Shown here one piece after another: positions 9,745-21,177 of a stretch of 64,000 nucleotides of DNA. A program made the position numbers and the translations under genes. The DNA is from Arion vulgaris (taxonomy: Eukaryota; Mollusca; Gastropoda; Stylommatophora; Arionidae). The notes under the pieces were generated by a model. The model made no database searches and was not told the origin of the DNA. It saw nothing but the letters and a program-made list of their open reading frames with translations. Location of the stretch: NCBI GenBank assembly GCA_020796225.1, contig CM036754.1:45594084-45658083 (forward strand), given 5' to 3'. Every line of letters starts with the position of its first letter. The first letter of the stretch is position 1.

Positions 9745-9930
9745 TACCCGGGTTAAATCCACAGTACGGCCAAGGTGTTTTTTCTGTCTGGGACATAAAG
9801 AAAAATCTTAACCTGAACAGTTTTGCAGCTACTGCACTAACCATGCGGTCATTAAATTCTACAGGCACATGTTCCCCCTGTCCTACGCCGTCTAAAAAGG
9901 GGCAGTAACAACGACCTTGCAAAAGATGAT
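9745..9930 (-). mobile_element. Interspersed repeat G, minus strand
   Basis: The minus strand matches 14585-14700 (gacagggggaacatgtgcct, gaatttaatgaccgcatgg, aactgttcaggttaagattt). No coding or tRNA-like head recognised; a related string occurs at 23310-23440. Confidence 0.6.
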
Positions 9931-9949
9931 GACTTAACGATATAACTTG

Positions 9950-10142
9950 CGAGGACAATTCAAAGATAATCAGCAATCAGAGAAAAAGTCTCAGTATACA
10001 ATTCTACTCAAAGATAATCAGCATTCAGAGAAAAAGTCTCAGTATACAATTCTACTCAAAGAAAGAATGAGTAACTGCGAAAAGTATCGGTATACAATTC
10101 TACTCAAAGAAAGAATGAGTAACTGCCAAAAGTATCGTTGGT
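9950..10142. repeat. About 50-bp minisatellite, 4 copies
   Basis: Units share agtatacaattctactcaaa; the first two have gataatcagcattcagagaa and the last two gaaagaatgagtaactgc. Confidence 0.9.
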
Positions 10143-10345
10143 AGTATTTACAACCAACCTTTCTTCTCGTTGCCGTCTGTCCAAGTATTAGACTGTCAGC
10201 CGCTGTTCACAATCTTCGACTACAAACACCCACTGTCTCAGGCCCTGTTCAGGCTTCGACTGCCCGAGACGCTGTTCTTCTCTCGACTGCCTGTATCACT
10301 GGTCTACCTCGGAATCTCCCTACCCAACTCTCTGCTAAATAAATA

Positions 10346-10404
10346 GCATCGCAGATCACACAGAGTGGTTAACAAGTGGTCGATATGGAACGTTTGAAGA
10401 AGAA
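10346..10404 (+). mobile_element. SINE-C tail fragment
   Basis: Contains gatcacacagagtggttaac and gtggtcgatatggaacgttt then gaagaagaa, the family's 3' end only. Confidence 0.65.
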
Positions 10405-11053
10405 AATAAGTAGATGTTTATAGTAATGAGAGAACAGACAGGCTCTTATAGGTGTCTAAATATGTTCTATGTCTATATAGTTGAGTGTTTGAGTTAGGAA
10501 CTTGTGTTTCATGTCAAAACAGTCCCTCTTTAATGACTGTCTACTGTAGTGGAGTACGGGAGGTCGGTGGCTGTGTGGTTGGTGACATTTGCTTTTTGTT
10601 TATATTGTAGCAGTCAACATCTCATCATGTCACAGTCTGCCTGTACAATAGAGAACCTAGCAGAAATATGTTGTGTTATCTGGACATTATAATGTTGACA
10701 GCTAGAGTAGTTATTTATGTGGGAAAGTGTGTGAGACACAGTGTCTGTGTGTGAGAGAGGGAGAGAATGTGAGAGAGTGACAGATAAACGTGTAATGACA
10801 AGCACAACAGTTCTTCTTTTCTCTAATCCAGTTTTGTCTCACAGCGTCAGGATAATATATTTATAGAACGGGCTTTTGTGTGATCTAATCTAATCATGTT
10901 TTGCCGTTCCATGCTTTCTACCGTTTCTACTGTGGTTACGGCAGTCTGACTTAGCTTGTGGGGATCGAAGAGGCAGACACATTCTGTTTAAAAAAATGCA
11001 GTGCTTGACACGTTTGTCGGCAGTCGCAGATACTGCAACTTCACATACTACCA

Positions 11054-11302
11054 CGCCCATGTAGTGCCAGGGTCCCGCAAGGGAAGCAAAGAATAGTACC
11101 ACTGCAACCTACAAAGCATGTAAGAGGCGACTGATGTAGGACCTAGGAAGCCACCTAGTAAATAAAAACATCGCAAAAATCGGATGTGTTGGCCTACTTG
11201 TAGGTGCATAACTGGCCCAACGTACAATCGCTCTTAGGCTCAGATCACATACAAATCACACTGAGTGGTTAACAAGTGATCGTTGTGGAGCGTTCGAAGA
11301 AG
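11054..11302 (+). mobile_element. SINE-C, full length
   Basis: Starts cgcccatgtagtgccagggt, has the core gcaaagaatagtaccactgc and gtaagaggcgactgatgtag, ends gcgttcgaagaag. Confidence 0.85.
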
Positions 11303-11439
11303 TTCATTTTCTTCCAAGTTTCTATCGCTTTTCATGTCAGTTCTTCATTTATTTGATTCTTCTTCTTCTCTGTGCTTCTTTATCTACTCATCTATTATAT
11401 CAGAGCGAACGTAGATTGACAACTTATTCAGAGAGAGTG

Positions 11440-11765
11440 TATATTGCATATCATCATTATTCAATAGCTTGTCCTGAGTCAAGTTTTGACACAGTAACAG
11501 TCCTTTAGAATTTCTCTCTATTTCTCATAGCCCCCCGCCTCTGCTGCCGTCATGCGCAAATCATCAATCACATCATGAATCCATCATTTCCGTGGTCTTC
11601 CTATTCTTCTCTTTGCCAACTCTTCATGTTTCTATATATGTATAAAATACCTCGTTTTTCTTATTCGTATTTGTAGTATTAGCTAGTTTTATTGAATTTG
11701 GAGTTCTTTCTGGATATAATTGATAATCTATTTGTTCTCTTCTCTGTCTGCGTGTGCGTACGGAG
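11440..11765 (-). mobile_element. LINE 3' fragment (RTE-like RT tail)
   Basis: On the minus strand the sequence parallels 26200-26480 and 34300-34600 (LINE type c): gagaagagaacaaatagat, ggtattttatacatatat, a ..GRPRK..I.DVI.DL-type block and ...caaaacttgactcaggac. Frame is broken. Confidence 0.62.
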
Positions 11766-11784
11766 CACTCTCCTGTTTACATAG

Positions 11785-12105
11785 AATAGAGAGACTGAGA
11801 TGGTATGACACCATTACCAACGATGAACTCAGAGAAAGAACTAAACCAGGGAAAAGGAGAACGCTGGCGATTGATAGGGCACAAATTGAGAAGACCGAGA
11901 GGAAGCATTGCAAGACAGCCGCTGTTCTGGAATCGGCAGGGAAAGAGGAGTAGGTGAAGGCCTAGAAATACAGGGAGAAGAGAGCTGAAGACTGATATTA
12001 AAACGATAGACAAGACGTGGAAAGAATTGGTAGGGATGGCGAGAGAGAGAGGGCTGGAAGAAGTTTATTGAAGACCTGTGCTCCGTTGGGATTTGAAAGG
12101 TGAAA
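11785..12105 (+). mobile_element. LINE 3' fragment (RT tail, GHTLR type)
   Basis: With frame breaks it reads RWRLIGHKLRRPRGSIARQP, LFWNRQGKRSR and RELKTDIKTIDKTWKELVG followed by MARERGGWKKFIEDLCS. This is the standard end of a LINE ORF2; a related copy lies at 51120-51405. Confidence 0.78.
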
Positions 12106-12461
12106 AAAAAACATCACTTAGCAACATCGCTATTATTTTGTTGTAACCGCAGTTCCCTTTGTTCACTATGAACCACACTTACTAGATCCTGCCTGTAACA
12201 TCCTGTTCCCGTTACCTTATGTAGGCGGAGCTTGTGTTCAAGTCCTAGCTGGAGGGCGGTGGTCACTTTTAACAGTGGCTGTGACACACTATAGATGTGT
12301 TGCTGTCAGTACGAAGTAGTGATGTGTGTCTAATTTATTAGTTATCGTCAAGTATTTGTAACTACTCGTTACTTTGCAACAGATGCTCGTTTTTAGTACT
12401 CGTTATTTAGCAGTTGTTACTTGGTGTTTATTTCTGTTAGCATTTAACCGACGGGGAGTGG

Positions 12462-12712
12462 ATGCCTTCTGTTATCAATCTGACCGACTTGAAGAGTGGA
12501 TATCTTCTTCTATGAATCTGATTGACTTGGGGAGTGTATGCCTTCTTCTATCGATCTGATTGACTTGGAGAGTGGATATCTTCTATGAATCTGATTGACT
12601 TGGGGAGTGGATATCTTCTATGAATCTGATTGACTTGGGGAGTGGATATCTTCTATCGATCTGATTGACTTGAAAAGTGGATATCTTCTTCTATGAATCT
12701 GACCGAATCTCT
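12462..12712. repeat. 35-bp minisatellite
   Basis: Seven or so copies with gacttggggagtggatatct and tctatgaatctgatt; some units have an extra tct. Confidence 0.92.
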
Positions 12713-13150
12713 ATTATTCATCTCTTCAAGTAGCTTGTCCCTTCCGGAACTTGACTCCCATGACATCAGCCCTCCATGACAGCAGCCTTGAAAAACTCTG
12801 TTCTGTGAAAGTTGACTGACGTCAGCAACAGTAATTCTCAGATCGTCAATAACATCTTGCATCCATCGTTTTCTAGGGCTTCCTCTCATTCTTCTTCCAG
12901 GCACCATTCCCTCCAACATTATCTTCTCTAGGCACTCATGTCGTTTGATGTGTCCGAAATATTTAATTTTATTGGTTTCTATGTTCTTAATAACCAACTC
13001 TTTTTTAATATCAAGCTGTTGCAGAACAGAAACATTTGTTCTCTTCTCTGTCTATGATATTCTTAAGTTTTCTTCTTTGTATTTGCTGTACAGCATTCCA
13101 AGATCTCTTCATTAATCATCTATTACTAACGCAAGTCATTTTTTAAAATA
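12713..13150 (-). mobile_element. LINE 3' fragment (RTE-like RT tail)
   Basis: The minus strand encodes NKIKYFGHIKRHECLEKIML, EGMVPGRRMRGSPRKRWMQD and VIDDLRITVADVSQLSQNRV, a clear LINE RT C-terminus. Upstream of it the frame is broken but TEKRTNVSVLQQL is readable. The ORF ends CHGGLMSWESSSGRDKLLEE. Confidence 0.85.
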
Positions 13151-13154
13151 TCAA

Positions 13155-13814
13155 TATAAGGGAAGACTGCAGTAAAATTATGTAGCAATGGTGAAACATA
13201 TAAACACAAAGTACCGCCCGGGTGGTTACCGGGGCCCAAATTGGGGTGTAAAGAATAGAACCACTGTTACCTGCCACGCATGTCGTAATAGGCGACTAAG
13301 GAGGTTGGTCGTGGGGCTAGTTACCCCACACCGTAAAAAACACTAGATGGCTACAGAATGGAGAGTGAATCAAGTAAACGCTGGCTGAAACCGGACATAT
13401 CGCCAAAGGATAAGCATCAGAGCTTCAAATGGTGCTGAAGATGTGACGTAAACACACCAATGCTAAGGCTGTATGAATCAGATTTCCACATGAATAGAAT
13501 TTATGGGAGATCTGGTACATCAGTCTGGGCGGTGATCGAGAGAGAAGAGAAAACAAAGTACTGTAGTTTTACAAAGTAAAAAACAATTACCACGTTTCAC
13601 CAAAAGGCCTTTATCAAATCAAATACACCAGAAGCGAAGAAATTCAGCTCTTGTGGCAGACACAACAACAGTCTGATTGTATAAGTTATGTCTGCCACAC
13701 AAGTAGTCTGAGTTTCTTCGCTTCTGGTGTATCTTGTATTTGATAAAGGTCTTTTTGGTCGAAACGTCGTTGTAGATTGTTTTTTGTACTTTGTAAAACT
13801 ACAGTACTTTGTTA
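13155..13814. mobile_element. Foldback (hairpin) element interrupted by a SINE
   Basis: The left outer end (ggaagactgcagtaaaatta...acaaagtac, to 13214) is split from the rest by a SINE with 9-bp duplication. The inner part 13553-13813 is an inverted repeat: acaaagtactgtagttttac at its start and gtaaaactacagtactttgt at its end, with ggcctttatcaaatcaaata / tatttgataaaggtcttttt inside. No ORF. Confidence 0.82.
13215..13552 (+). mobile_element. SINE-E inserted in foldback element
   Basis: Flanked by acaaagtac at 13206-13214 and 13553-13561. Starts cgcccgggtggttaccgggg, carries the core gtaaagaatagaaccactgt and atgtcgtaataggcgactaa shared with SINE-C, then a different tail with aacgctggctgaaaccggac and gcttcaaatggtgctgaaga. 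Confidence 0.82.
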
Positions 13815-13899
13815 TGATGTGTTTTACAAATGTTAGTAACCATCTTGCTACTATTCTGATTCTGCTAGGTTGAGATTATTAATAAATACAATGTCTCAA

Positions 13900-14045
13900 T
13901 AGTCTTTTCAGACATTAGGGTTTGAAGTCACTTCACTTCACATTGCTAGCTCCTTGTGTGCAGGGTGTAGTAGGGCCAATTCATTTCCTCGCGTGTGGGA
14001 TTGAGCCTTCTTGTGTTCGAGTAGTTGCTTATACGTTATGTTGGC
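13900..14045 (-). mobile_element. SINE-B (tRNA-like), minus strand
   Basis: Aligns by eye with 18345-18545 (+) and 30545-30715 (-): cttcacttcacatt..., ctccttgtgtgcagggtgta, attcatttcctcgcgtgtgg and gattgagcc, the last being a B-box relic. Confidence 0.58.
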
Positions 14046-14400
14046 AGACGTTTAGCTGGTGGACAGAAAAAACGCTTTAAAGACACTCTTAAAGTCACTC
14101 TTAAAGTGTCTCTGAAATGCTTCGATATAGACAATACGTGCTGGGAATCCCTTGCGCAAGATCGCCAAATGTGGCGCTGTAACAAAAAAAGAGGAACCCG
14201 AATAGCTGAGAATCATCTTATTGTTGAGTCACAGAGAAAACGAGCAGCGCGAAAAGACAGAGCACACAACACGCACATGTCTAACCTTGATCATGTATGC
14301 CCCACCTGTGGTCAGGGATTCTGTTCTAGGATTGGACTCTACAGTCACCTCCGCAGACATCAGAAATGTGCAACAGCACACGTCTGAGATTGTTGTCATC
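14025..14400 (+). mobile_element. LINE 3' fragment ending in a C2H2-like finger
   Basis: The open frame reads LIRYVGRRLAGGQKKRFKDT, SLKCFDIDNTCWESLAQDRQ and MWRCNKKRGTRIAE, then HVCPTCGQGFCSRIGLYSHL and RRHQKC. This tail (KRFKD.LK..L......WE..A.DR..WR, then CP.CGr.f.SRIGL.SH.R) is the usual end of one large group of metazoan LINE ORF2 proteins, so the finger is not a host zinc-finger gene. A piece of the same element is at 31985-32070 (-). Confidence 0.82.
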
Positions 14401-14579
14401 ATCGCTTGCGATGGACGGCTATATATATACGTTATGTTATTCTGTCCTACTACTTTGAGATTAGTAAACATAAATAGTTAGTGATTTGATCAATAATGTC
14501 TACTGTCTAGTATACAATTATTTAATCAGAGGTAGCATGTGCTTCTCGATATAACTATCGTTACTACATGTAATACTGT

Positions 14580-14910
14580 GTTTTATGCCGGTGTTGGGCA
14601 GGGGGGAACATGTGCCTGTGGAATTTAATGGCCACATGGCGAGTGCAGTTGCAGCGACACTGTTCAGGTTAGGATTTTGTCTTTATGCTCCCGACAGAAA
14701 AAAAACGGCTTAGTCTTACCGGTTATTGAACGGTTTCCTGCATGGGAGCCCGCTTCATATGGCCAGACGCTTCACTGATATAGAGTAACCGATCTGAAAA
14801 TCGTGGCGTATCCTTTACATGACGTTACCATCAAACATAGTAGACGAGGAGTGGTCGATTTTCTAGACATACTACTAGTATTAGTTGAGTAGTTTGTCAC
14901 TGCTTTATGA
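14580..14910 (+). mobile_element. Composite of interspersed repeats G and SINE-D
   Basis: 14585-14700 matches repeat G (cagggggga acatgtgcctg type). From about 14740 the sequence is the minus strand of SINE-D (atcgtggcgtatcctttaca, gtggtcgattttctagacat). Confidence 0.55.
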
Positions 14911-15039
14911 ACATAAATAGTACACAACTAATAATTCAAACTGGTTAGATAACGAATAGTTTATATGTTACCTAGTGGCATGACTACATGGATTGGTGAC
15001 GGCTTACGAGGATTCGATAGGTAACGAGTATATGCCATG

Positions 15040-15320
15040 TGTCAAGTAGTCGTTAGTAATAAGTACTTTCTACATACTGCCATAGTTCGCTTCCGGACAT
15101 GTTACAACAAAATGAGACACCACCTGTACACTAAATTCAAGATAGGCACCAACGACATGTGCTACTGTGACTTGACGAGTATGACAACAGAGCATATTCT
15201 ACATAACTGCGCCCAGTACGCAGATCTGAGAAGAGGTGGCACAAACTCTATGGCGTGACTGACAATCTGAGGCAGATGGCGGCCTTTATTAGAGAATCCG
15301 AAAACACAATCTAGTGAGAA
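15040..15320 (+). mobile_element. LINE 3' fragment (Jockey/I-like), Zn-knuckle end
   Basis: Reads NKMRHHLYTKFKIGTNDMCY, CDLTSMTTEHILHNCAQYAD and LRRGGTNSMA, then in another frame DNLRQMAAFIRESENTI. The knuckle CxC...H.L.NC and end match 2480-2890 (-). Confidence 0.82.
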
Positions 15321-15399
15321 CGCAGAAGAAGTAGAAAATTATATTTAATCTTAAGTCGTAACTACCAATACTAACTAATCTTCTAACATATATACATAC

Positions 15400-15492
15400 C
15401 GCTAGTTTCCAATATTAACTACAGAACGAATAGTTTCCAATATTAACTACAGAACGAATAGTTTCCAATATTAACTACAGAACGAATAGTTG
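15400..15492. repeat. 28-bp minisatellite, about 3 copies
   Basis: Tandem tagtttccaatattaactac plus agaacgaa. Confidence 0.92.
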
Positions 15493-15511
15493 TCATGTAA
15501 CTAGTAGTTTT

Positions 15512-15749
15512 CTTCTTTAAACGCTCCATCACTTGTTAAATCACTCTGTGATTATATATGATCTGAGCCTAAGAACGATTGTACGTTGGGCCAGTTGCGC
15601 CTACAAGTACATCCGATTTCTGCGACGCTATTTATTTACTAGGGTAGCTTCCCTAGGCCCCTACCTCAGTCGCCTCTTACGACATGCCTTGTAGGTCGCA
15701 GTGGTACTATTCTTTGCTCCCATTGTGAGCCCTGGCAACACACGGGCGA
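15512..15749 (-). mobile_element. SINE-C with target-site duplication, minus strand
   Basis: Starts cttctttaaacgctccatca, includes cagtcgcctcttacgacatg, ends caacacacgggcga. Flanked by ctagtagtttt at 15501-15511 and 15750-15760, an 11-bp perfect duplication. Confidence 0.88.
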
Positions 15750-16424
15750 CTAGTAGTTTTAAAGTAACGATAACATTTTCATTGTTACATTATCGTTACT
15801 TTCGGATCCATACAATAACAGGTATTCGAGTACCGAATAGTTACTATTTGCGCATCTCTGTCTAACCTAAAGTCTATAACCTAATATTGCACATTGCTGA
15901 ACTTCTCCGTCATAGTTTGTGATAGAACTAATATTTAACACGCCATTTATCTGAGCTAGTCGTTACCCTATCTTGGTACTGTGCAGCCTAGCTTGTGACT
16001 AGTAGACAGGTACTGTTTGTGGTTAATATTTCTATATTAGAAATGTAGATGTTTGTGACACGATTTGTTGATCTAGTTATATATGTCAACAGTGTATAAG
16101 GTTGGTAGGGTATACAGCATAGATATGTAGACCGCAGTACCAGCTGGTATATGATACAGGGGGCAACGTGTTGACGTTGTGTGATTGACAGGATCATTTC
16201 GTACCTGAATGTACTTAGTTAATCAATGATTGATGAAACAGATGATAGTTGCGATGACATTTTATATTCGTAGTGTGTGTTGGAATCATTGTGAGACATT
16301 GGTTATGTTTGGAGACGTGCTGTAGGTAGGTTATATGTTTAGCTTATCTGACTGTCAAGAGATTGTGATAGTTTACAAGGCTAATTATAGTGTATGAGTA
16401 ATCCGTATGCATTCATTCATAGGG

Positions 16425-16687
16425 TCCCTCGTGTGTTGACCCGAGGCTCACAAGGGAAGCTAATAATAGTACCACTGCGACCTACAAGTCTTGTCGTTAG
16501 AGGCGACTGAGGTTGGGACCTAGGGAAGCTACCCCAGTAAATAAAAAGCGTTTGCAGAAATCGGATGTGCTGGCCTACTTGGAGACGCATAACTGGCACA
16601 ACGTACAATCGCTCTTAGGCTCGGACCACATACAGATCGCAAAGAGTGGTTTAACAAGTGGTCGATATGGAGCGTTGGAAGAAGAAG
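16425..16687 (+). mobile_element. SINE-C, full length
   Basis: Core gcgacctacaagtcttgtcg and ttagaggcgactgaggttgg, tail gtggtcgatatggagcgttg ending gaagaagaag. Confidence 0.83.
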
Positions 16688-16699
16688 ATTGATATGGTA

Positions 16700-17080
16700 A
16701 TCGTCATTGCACTTCGGTGAAAAACAATATGTTCTCCGATCTCTTTCTTACACTGGAAGATCTCAGCTGTAGTGGACAAGCTATATTGTAATTTTGCGTA
16801 TGGTACACATTTTGTAACAATTTTATTTTATAATCTTTTTTTAATGAAATTTTCCTGGACTGCAGATTTGCAGCCTATTAAAATCGATGTTCGTCTGCCA
16901 AGTGTTCTTTTACTTATTCAACCTGAACACGCGACCTACGTTTGATCGTCCGTCTTTAATAGGACTAGATACTCGATCTCACTTACATTTAGATCGGGGA
17001 TTGCTGGAAACATATCACGGGGAAACGTACCGAGCACATTTGGAGCGAAAGGCGAGCTCGTTTCCTCCAAGCCATTTGAG
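16700..17080 (-). mobile_element. SINE-F, minus strand
   Basis: Starts at the tail (cattgcacttcggtgaaaaa, gatctctttcttacactgga) and reaches the part with caaccttgaacacg-like and gatctcacttacatttagat. The head is degraded. Confidence 0.68.
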
Positions 17081-17149
17081 ATAACTAATTGTAAACCTTA
17101 GATTGAGCTCTACAAGGATTCCATTTAACGTAGGGATAATTGAATATGA

Positions 17150-17450
17150 AGAATCGTTGTAAACTTTGCATTATATCTATGTCAAGTAGGCATTATATAC
17201 GAGACATAAACTAGGGATAATGTCATATGTATGAAGAATATCATACTCCAGACCATCATGGAAGAAGGCATGCAAGCAAAGAGAAGAAGAGGTAAACCAC
17301 CAAGAAGATTGATTCAGGATGTAACTGATAGTTTGAACATGACGGCTGCAGAGCCGGGACGTCTGACCTATGAGAGGGAGATAAATTTCGAAGTAATGTT
17401 GCGGTGGCAAAGTTCTGCTCAGGACAAGCTATTTGATGATGATGAAGGAT
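17150..17450 (+). mobile_element. LINE 3' fragment (RTE-like RT tail) inside a minisatellite
   Basis: From about 17245 it encodes LQTIMEEGMQAKRRRGKPPR, RLIQDVTDSLNMTAAEPGRL and AQDKLFDDDE, the C-terminus of LINE type c. Sequence before it (aactagggataatgtcatat, gtatgaagaatat) is a relic of the 38-bp array that resumes right after gatgatgatgaa, so the LINE sits in the satellite or seeded it. Confidence 0.78.
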
Positions 17451-18345
17451 ATTTATCAACTAGGAATAATGTAATATGTATGAAGGATATTTATCAAATA
17501 GGAATAATGTAATATGTATGAAGGATATTTATCAACTAGGAATAATGTAATATGTATGAAGGATATTTATCAACTAGGAATAATGTATTATGTATGAAGG
17601 ATATTTATCAACTAGGAATAATGTATTATGTATGCAAGATATTTATCAACTAGGAATAATGTATTATGTATGAAGGATATTTATCAACTAGGAATAATGT
17701 AATATGTATGAAGGATATTTATCAACTAGGAATAATGTATTATGTATGAACGATATTTATCAATAGGAATAATGTAATATGTATGAATGATATTTATCAA
17801 CTAGGAATAATGTAATATGTATGCAAGATATTTATCAACTAGGAATAATGTAATATGTATGAAGGATATTTATCAACTAGGAATAATGTAATATGTATGA
17901 AGGATATTTATCAACTAGGAATAATGTAATATGTATGAAGGATATTTATCAACTAGGAATAATGTAATATGTATGAAGGATATTTATCAACTAGGAATAA
18001 TGTAATATGTATGAAGGATATTTATCAACTAGGAATAATGTATTATGTATGAGGAATATTTATCAACTAGGAATAATGTAATATGTATGAAGGGTATTTA
18101 TCAACATAGGAATAATGAATATGTATGAGGATATTTATCAACTAGGAATAATGTAATATGTATGAAGGATATTTATCAAATAGGAATAATGTAATATGTA
18201 TGAAGGATATTTATCAACTAGGAATAATGTAATATGTATGCAAGATATTTATCAAATAGGAATAATGTAATATGTATGAAATATATTTATCAACTAGGAA
18301 TAATGTAATATGTATGACATATATTTATCAACTAGGAATAATGTA
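17440..18345. repeat. 38-bp minisatellite, about 24 copies
   Basis: Unit includes ggatatttatcaactaggaa and taatgtaatatgtatgaa; variants have attatg for aatatg or caag for gaag. It starts at the 3' end of the LINE piece. Confidence 0.95.
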
Positions 18346-18545
18346 ACGGGCGGATTATAGTGATGTAAACTTTCGCCTTTCCGACTATAGACTCGAACTC
18401 AAGATCGCTGTGGGATCAATCCCACAGGCGACGTTCCACAATAAGGAAAGGAATTCGCCTTCCTACCTCCTGCACACTAGAGTCTAGGAATAAGAAGTGA
18501 CAGGCACTTCATATCATACTGTTTGAAAAGGCTACGGAAATTTAA
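18345..18545 (+). mobile_element. SINE-B (tRNA-like)
   Basis: Contains gtgggatcaatcccacaggc, ggaattcgccttcctacctc and ctgcacactagagtctagga, then agtgacaggcacttcatatc. Same words occur at 30545-30715 (-). Confidence 0.62.
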
Positions 18546-18639
18546 AAACATGTAACATATATGATGAATAAATGTCTACGACAAATAATGTATACAATGC
18601 ACAAATCAGGAGAAGATAAATCATAGAAATGTCTGATAA

Positions 18640-19300
18640 CCACTAGTGACAACTGTTATGAAGGAGAAGATGGAGATAGTGGACACCATATTGATGGAGA
18701 CTGCGTAAAACTATGTAGGATGGCGAAACATGTAATAACAAAGTACTGTAGATTTACAAAATACAAAAACACTGACAATACATATCAACTTTTCGACCAA
18801 AATGCCTTTATCAAGCAAACTATACAACAGGAGTGACGAATTTCACAGCACACTACATATAGACTTTAGTAACGGGAAATATACATACACCACAAATATA
18901 ACTACTAAATCTTACCTAATACACAACGACGAAAAGTTGCAGCAAAATGGCGAAGTAATATCAATATAGATGGAGACTGCAGTAAAACTATGTAGAATGG
19001 CGAAACACGTAATAACAAAGTACCGTAGTTTTACAAAATACAATGACAATACACAGCAACGTTTCGACCAAAAGGCCTTTATCAAGAGAAAAAATGATCA
19101 AAGAATATCAAAGCAGGCATTGAAGTGAGATACAGAGGTCTTAAAAAAGAAAGGACGACCTAGTGAGACCTTGAAACGAACTTGCTGAGAGAGGTAAGAA
19201 ATGTCGGTGTCAGTTCCATGAAGGTTAAGCTAGTTGCCCAGGACAGAGCGGTATGGATAAATTGCTTGCGAGCCCTATGTAACGTATAACGGTACGAGAG
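18640..19300 (+). mobile_element. LINE 3' fragment split by foldback-element arms
   Basis: 18640-18690 (gataaccactagtgacaact, gaaggagaagatggagatag) and 19092-19290 (gatcaaagaatatcaaagca, gcccaggacagagcggtatg, attgcttgcgagccctatgt) are adjacent in the uninterrupted copy at 62030-62545. The ORF tail is QDRAVWINCLRALC. The intervening 400 bp is foldback-element sequence. Confidence 0.8.
18690..19092. mobile_element. Foldback-element arms, two direct copies
   Basis: Two copies of the same arm (near 18700-18850 and 18960-19090) share atggagactgcagtaaaact, aacaaagtac.gtagttttac and gaccaaaaggcctttatcaa. They lie in direct, not inverted, order, so this is a rearranged or partial element. Confidence 0.7.
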
Positions 19301-19825
19301 GAACTATTATTATAATATGTTTGAAATATATTGATAAACTAAGGATAATATAAGCAATATGTATCCCATAGACATAAATCTGATGTTTATAGATAGGTTA
19401 TCCTAGATACTTCTGGACTAATGGTTATACCAGTGTGATAAGAAATGATATCAGGGAATATTCTAGACCATGGGTCAAAGGTTATCAGTTAATGAAGTAA
19501 CATGCATATCGTCGTATTTTAGCAGTAGAAATTCTCAATTTAGAACAGGTAGGGAGGATCACCTGAGAGGAGGGATGGGATATATGTATAGTTAGCCAGT
19601 TATAGGCACTATCAGCATGCGTTTCAATGTCTGACGCGCACACTGGCGTTTATCTCCTGGCACTGAAGTGTGTAAACTACTAGTGCCGACGTGTGTAATC
19701 TACCGAAGTGTGTAGGCTAGTAACAAAGTCTGCAAGACACCTTCTTTGAAGAATGTTGTAACAAAGTTGCAACTAATATACCGAAGTAACCAACGGTTGA
19801 CGTTTCAGAACAACTATGGAGTATA
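19300..19825. other. Intronic stretch with no recognised feature
   Basis: AT-rich sequence after the LINE 3' end, with a relic of the 38-bp array unit at 19310-19350 (tatgtttgaaatatattg). No coding frame, SINE or array found. Confidence 0.5.
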
Positions 19826-21005
19826 AAATAGTTATTGTTTGAGAAGCACTGTACTAGGTTATGAAACCTTGCAACGGAATGTTCTTACTATTGTTTGAGA
19901 AGCACTGTACTAGGTTATGAAACCTTGCAACGGAATGTTCTTACTATTGTTTGAGAAGCACTGTACTAGGTTATGAAGCCTTGCAACGGAATGTTCTTAC
20001 TATTGTTTGAGAAGTACTGTACTAGGTTATGAAGCCTTGCAACGGAATGTTCTTACTATTGTTTGAGAAGCACTGTACTAGGTTATGAAGCCTTGCATCG
20101 GAATGTTCTTACTATTGTTTGAGAAGTACTGTACTAGGTTATGAAGCCTTGCAACGGAATGTTCTTACTATTGTTTGAGAAGCACTGTACTAGGTTATGA
20201 AGCCTTGCAACGGAATGTTCTTACTATTGTTTGAGAAGCACTGTACTAGGTTATGAAGCCTTGCATCGGAATGTTATTACTATTGTTTGAGAAGTACTGT
20301 ACTAGGTTATGAAGCCTTGCAACGGAATGTTCTTACTATTGTTTGAGAAGTACTGTACTAGGTTATGAAACCTTGCAACGGAATGTTCTTACTATTGTTT
20401 GAGAAGCACTGTACTAGGTTATGAAGCCTTGCACGGAATGTTTCTTACTATTGTTTGAGAAGCACTGTACTAGGTTATGAAGCCTTGCAACGGAATGTTA
20501 TTACTATTGTTTGAGAAGCACTGTACTAGGTTATGAAACCTTGCAACGGAATGTTATTACTATTGTTTGAGAAGCACTGTACTAGGTTATGAAACCTTGC
20601 AACGGAATGTTCTTACTATTGTTTGAGAAGCACTGTACTAGGTTATGAAGCCTTGCATCGGAATGTTATTACTATTGTTTGAGAAGTACTGTACTAGGTT
20701 ATGAAGCCTTGCAACGGAATGTTCTTACTATTGTTTGAGAAGTACTGTACTAGGTTATGAAACCTTGCAACGGAATGTTCTTACTATTGTTTGAGAAGCA
20801 CTGTACTAGGTTATGAAGCCTTGCAACGGAATGATCTTACTATTGTTTGAGAAGCACTGTACTAGGTTATGAAGCCTTGCAACGGAATGTTATTACTATT
20901 GTTTGAGAAGCACTGTACTAGGTTATGAAACCTTGCAACGGAATGTTATTACTATTGTTTGAGAAGCACTGTACTAGGTTATGAAACCTTGCAACGGAAT
21001 GCTCT
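19826..21005. repeat. 56-bp minisatellite with 392-bp higher-order repeat, 21 copies
   Basis: Unit contains actattgtttgagaagcact and gtactaggttatgaaacctt plus gcaacggaatgttctt. Variant sites (c/tact, aacc/agcc, aac/atc, ttctt/ttatt) repeat in the same order in copies 8-14 and 15-21, that is with a period of seven units: the atcggaatgttatt variant occurs at 20264 and again at 20656. Confidence 0.95.
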
Positions 21006-21177
21006 TAAAGTTCAAACTTCGTGATATGACCGACCGCACGATTCTTGCGATAATATTCGGTTGAGATGGGTCAAATGATTCACATTGTCTCGTGCTTCAT
21101 AACAAAGGTTCTTAAACTATGCATGTCGTGAAGGATCACATTGTCTTGTGCTACATAACAAAGGTTCTTAAACTGTG

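Noticed and set aside
14025..14400. A host zinc-finger gene
   Set aside because: The finger follows a LINE ORF2 tail (KRFKD, WESLAQDR) and is the usual end of that LINE protein.
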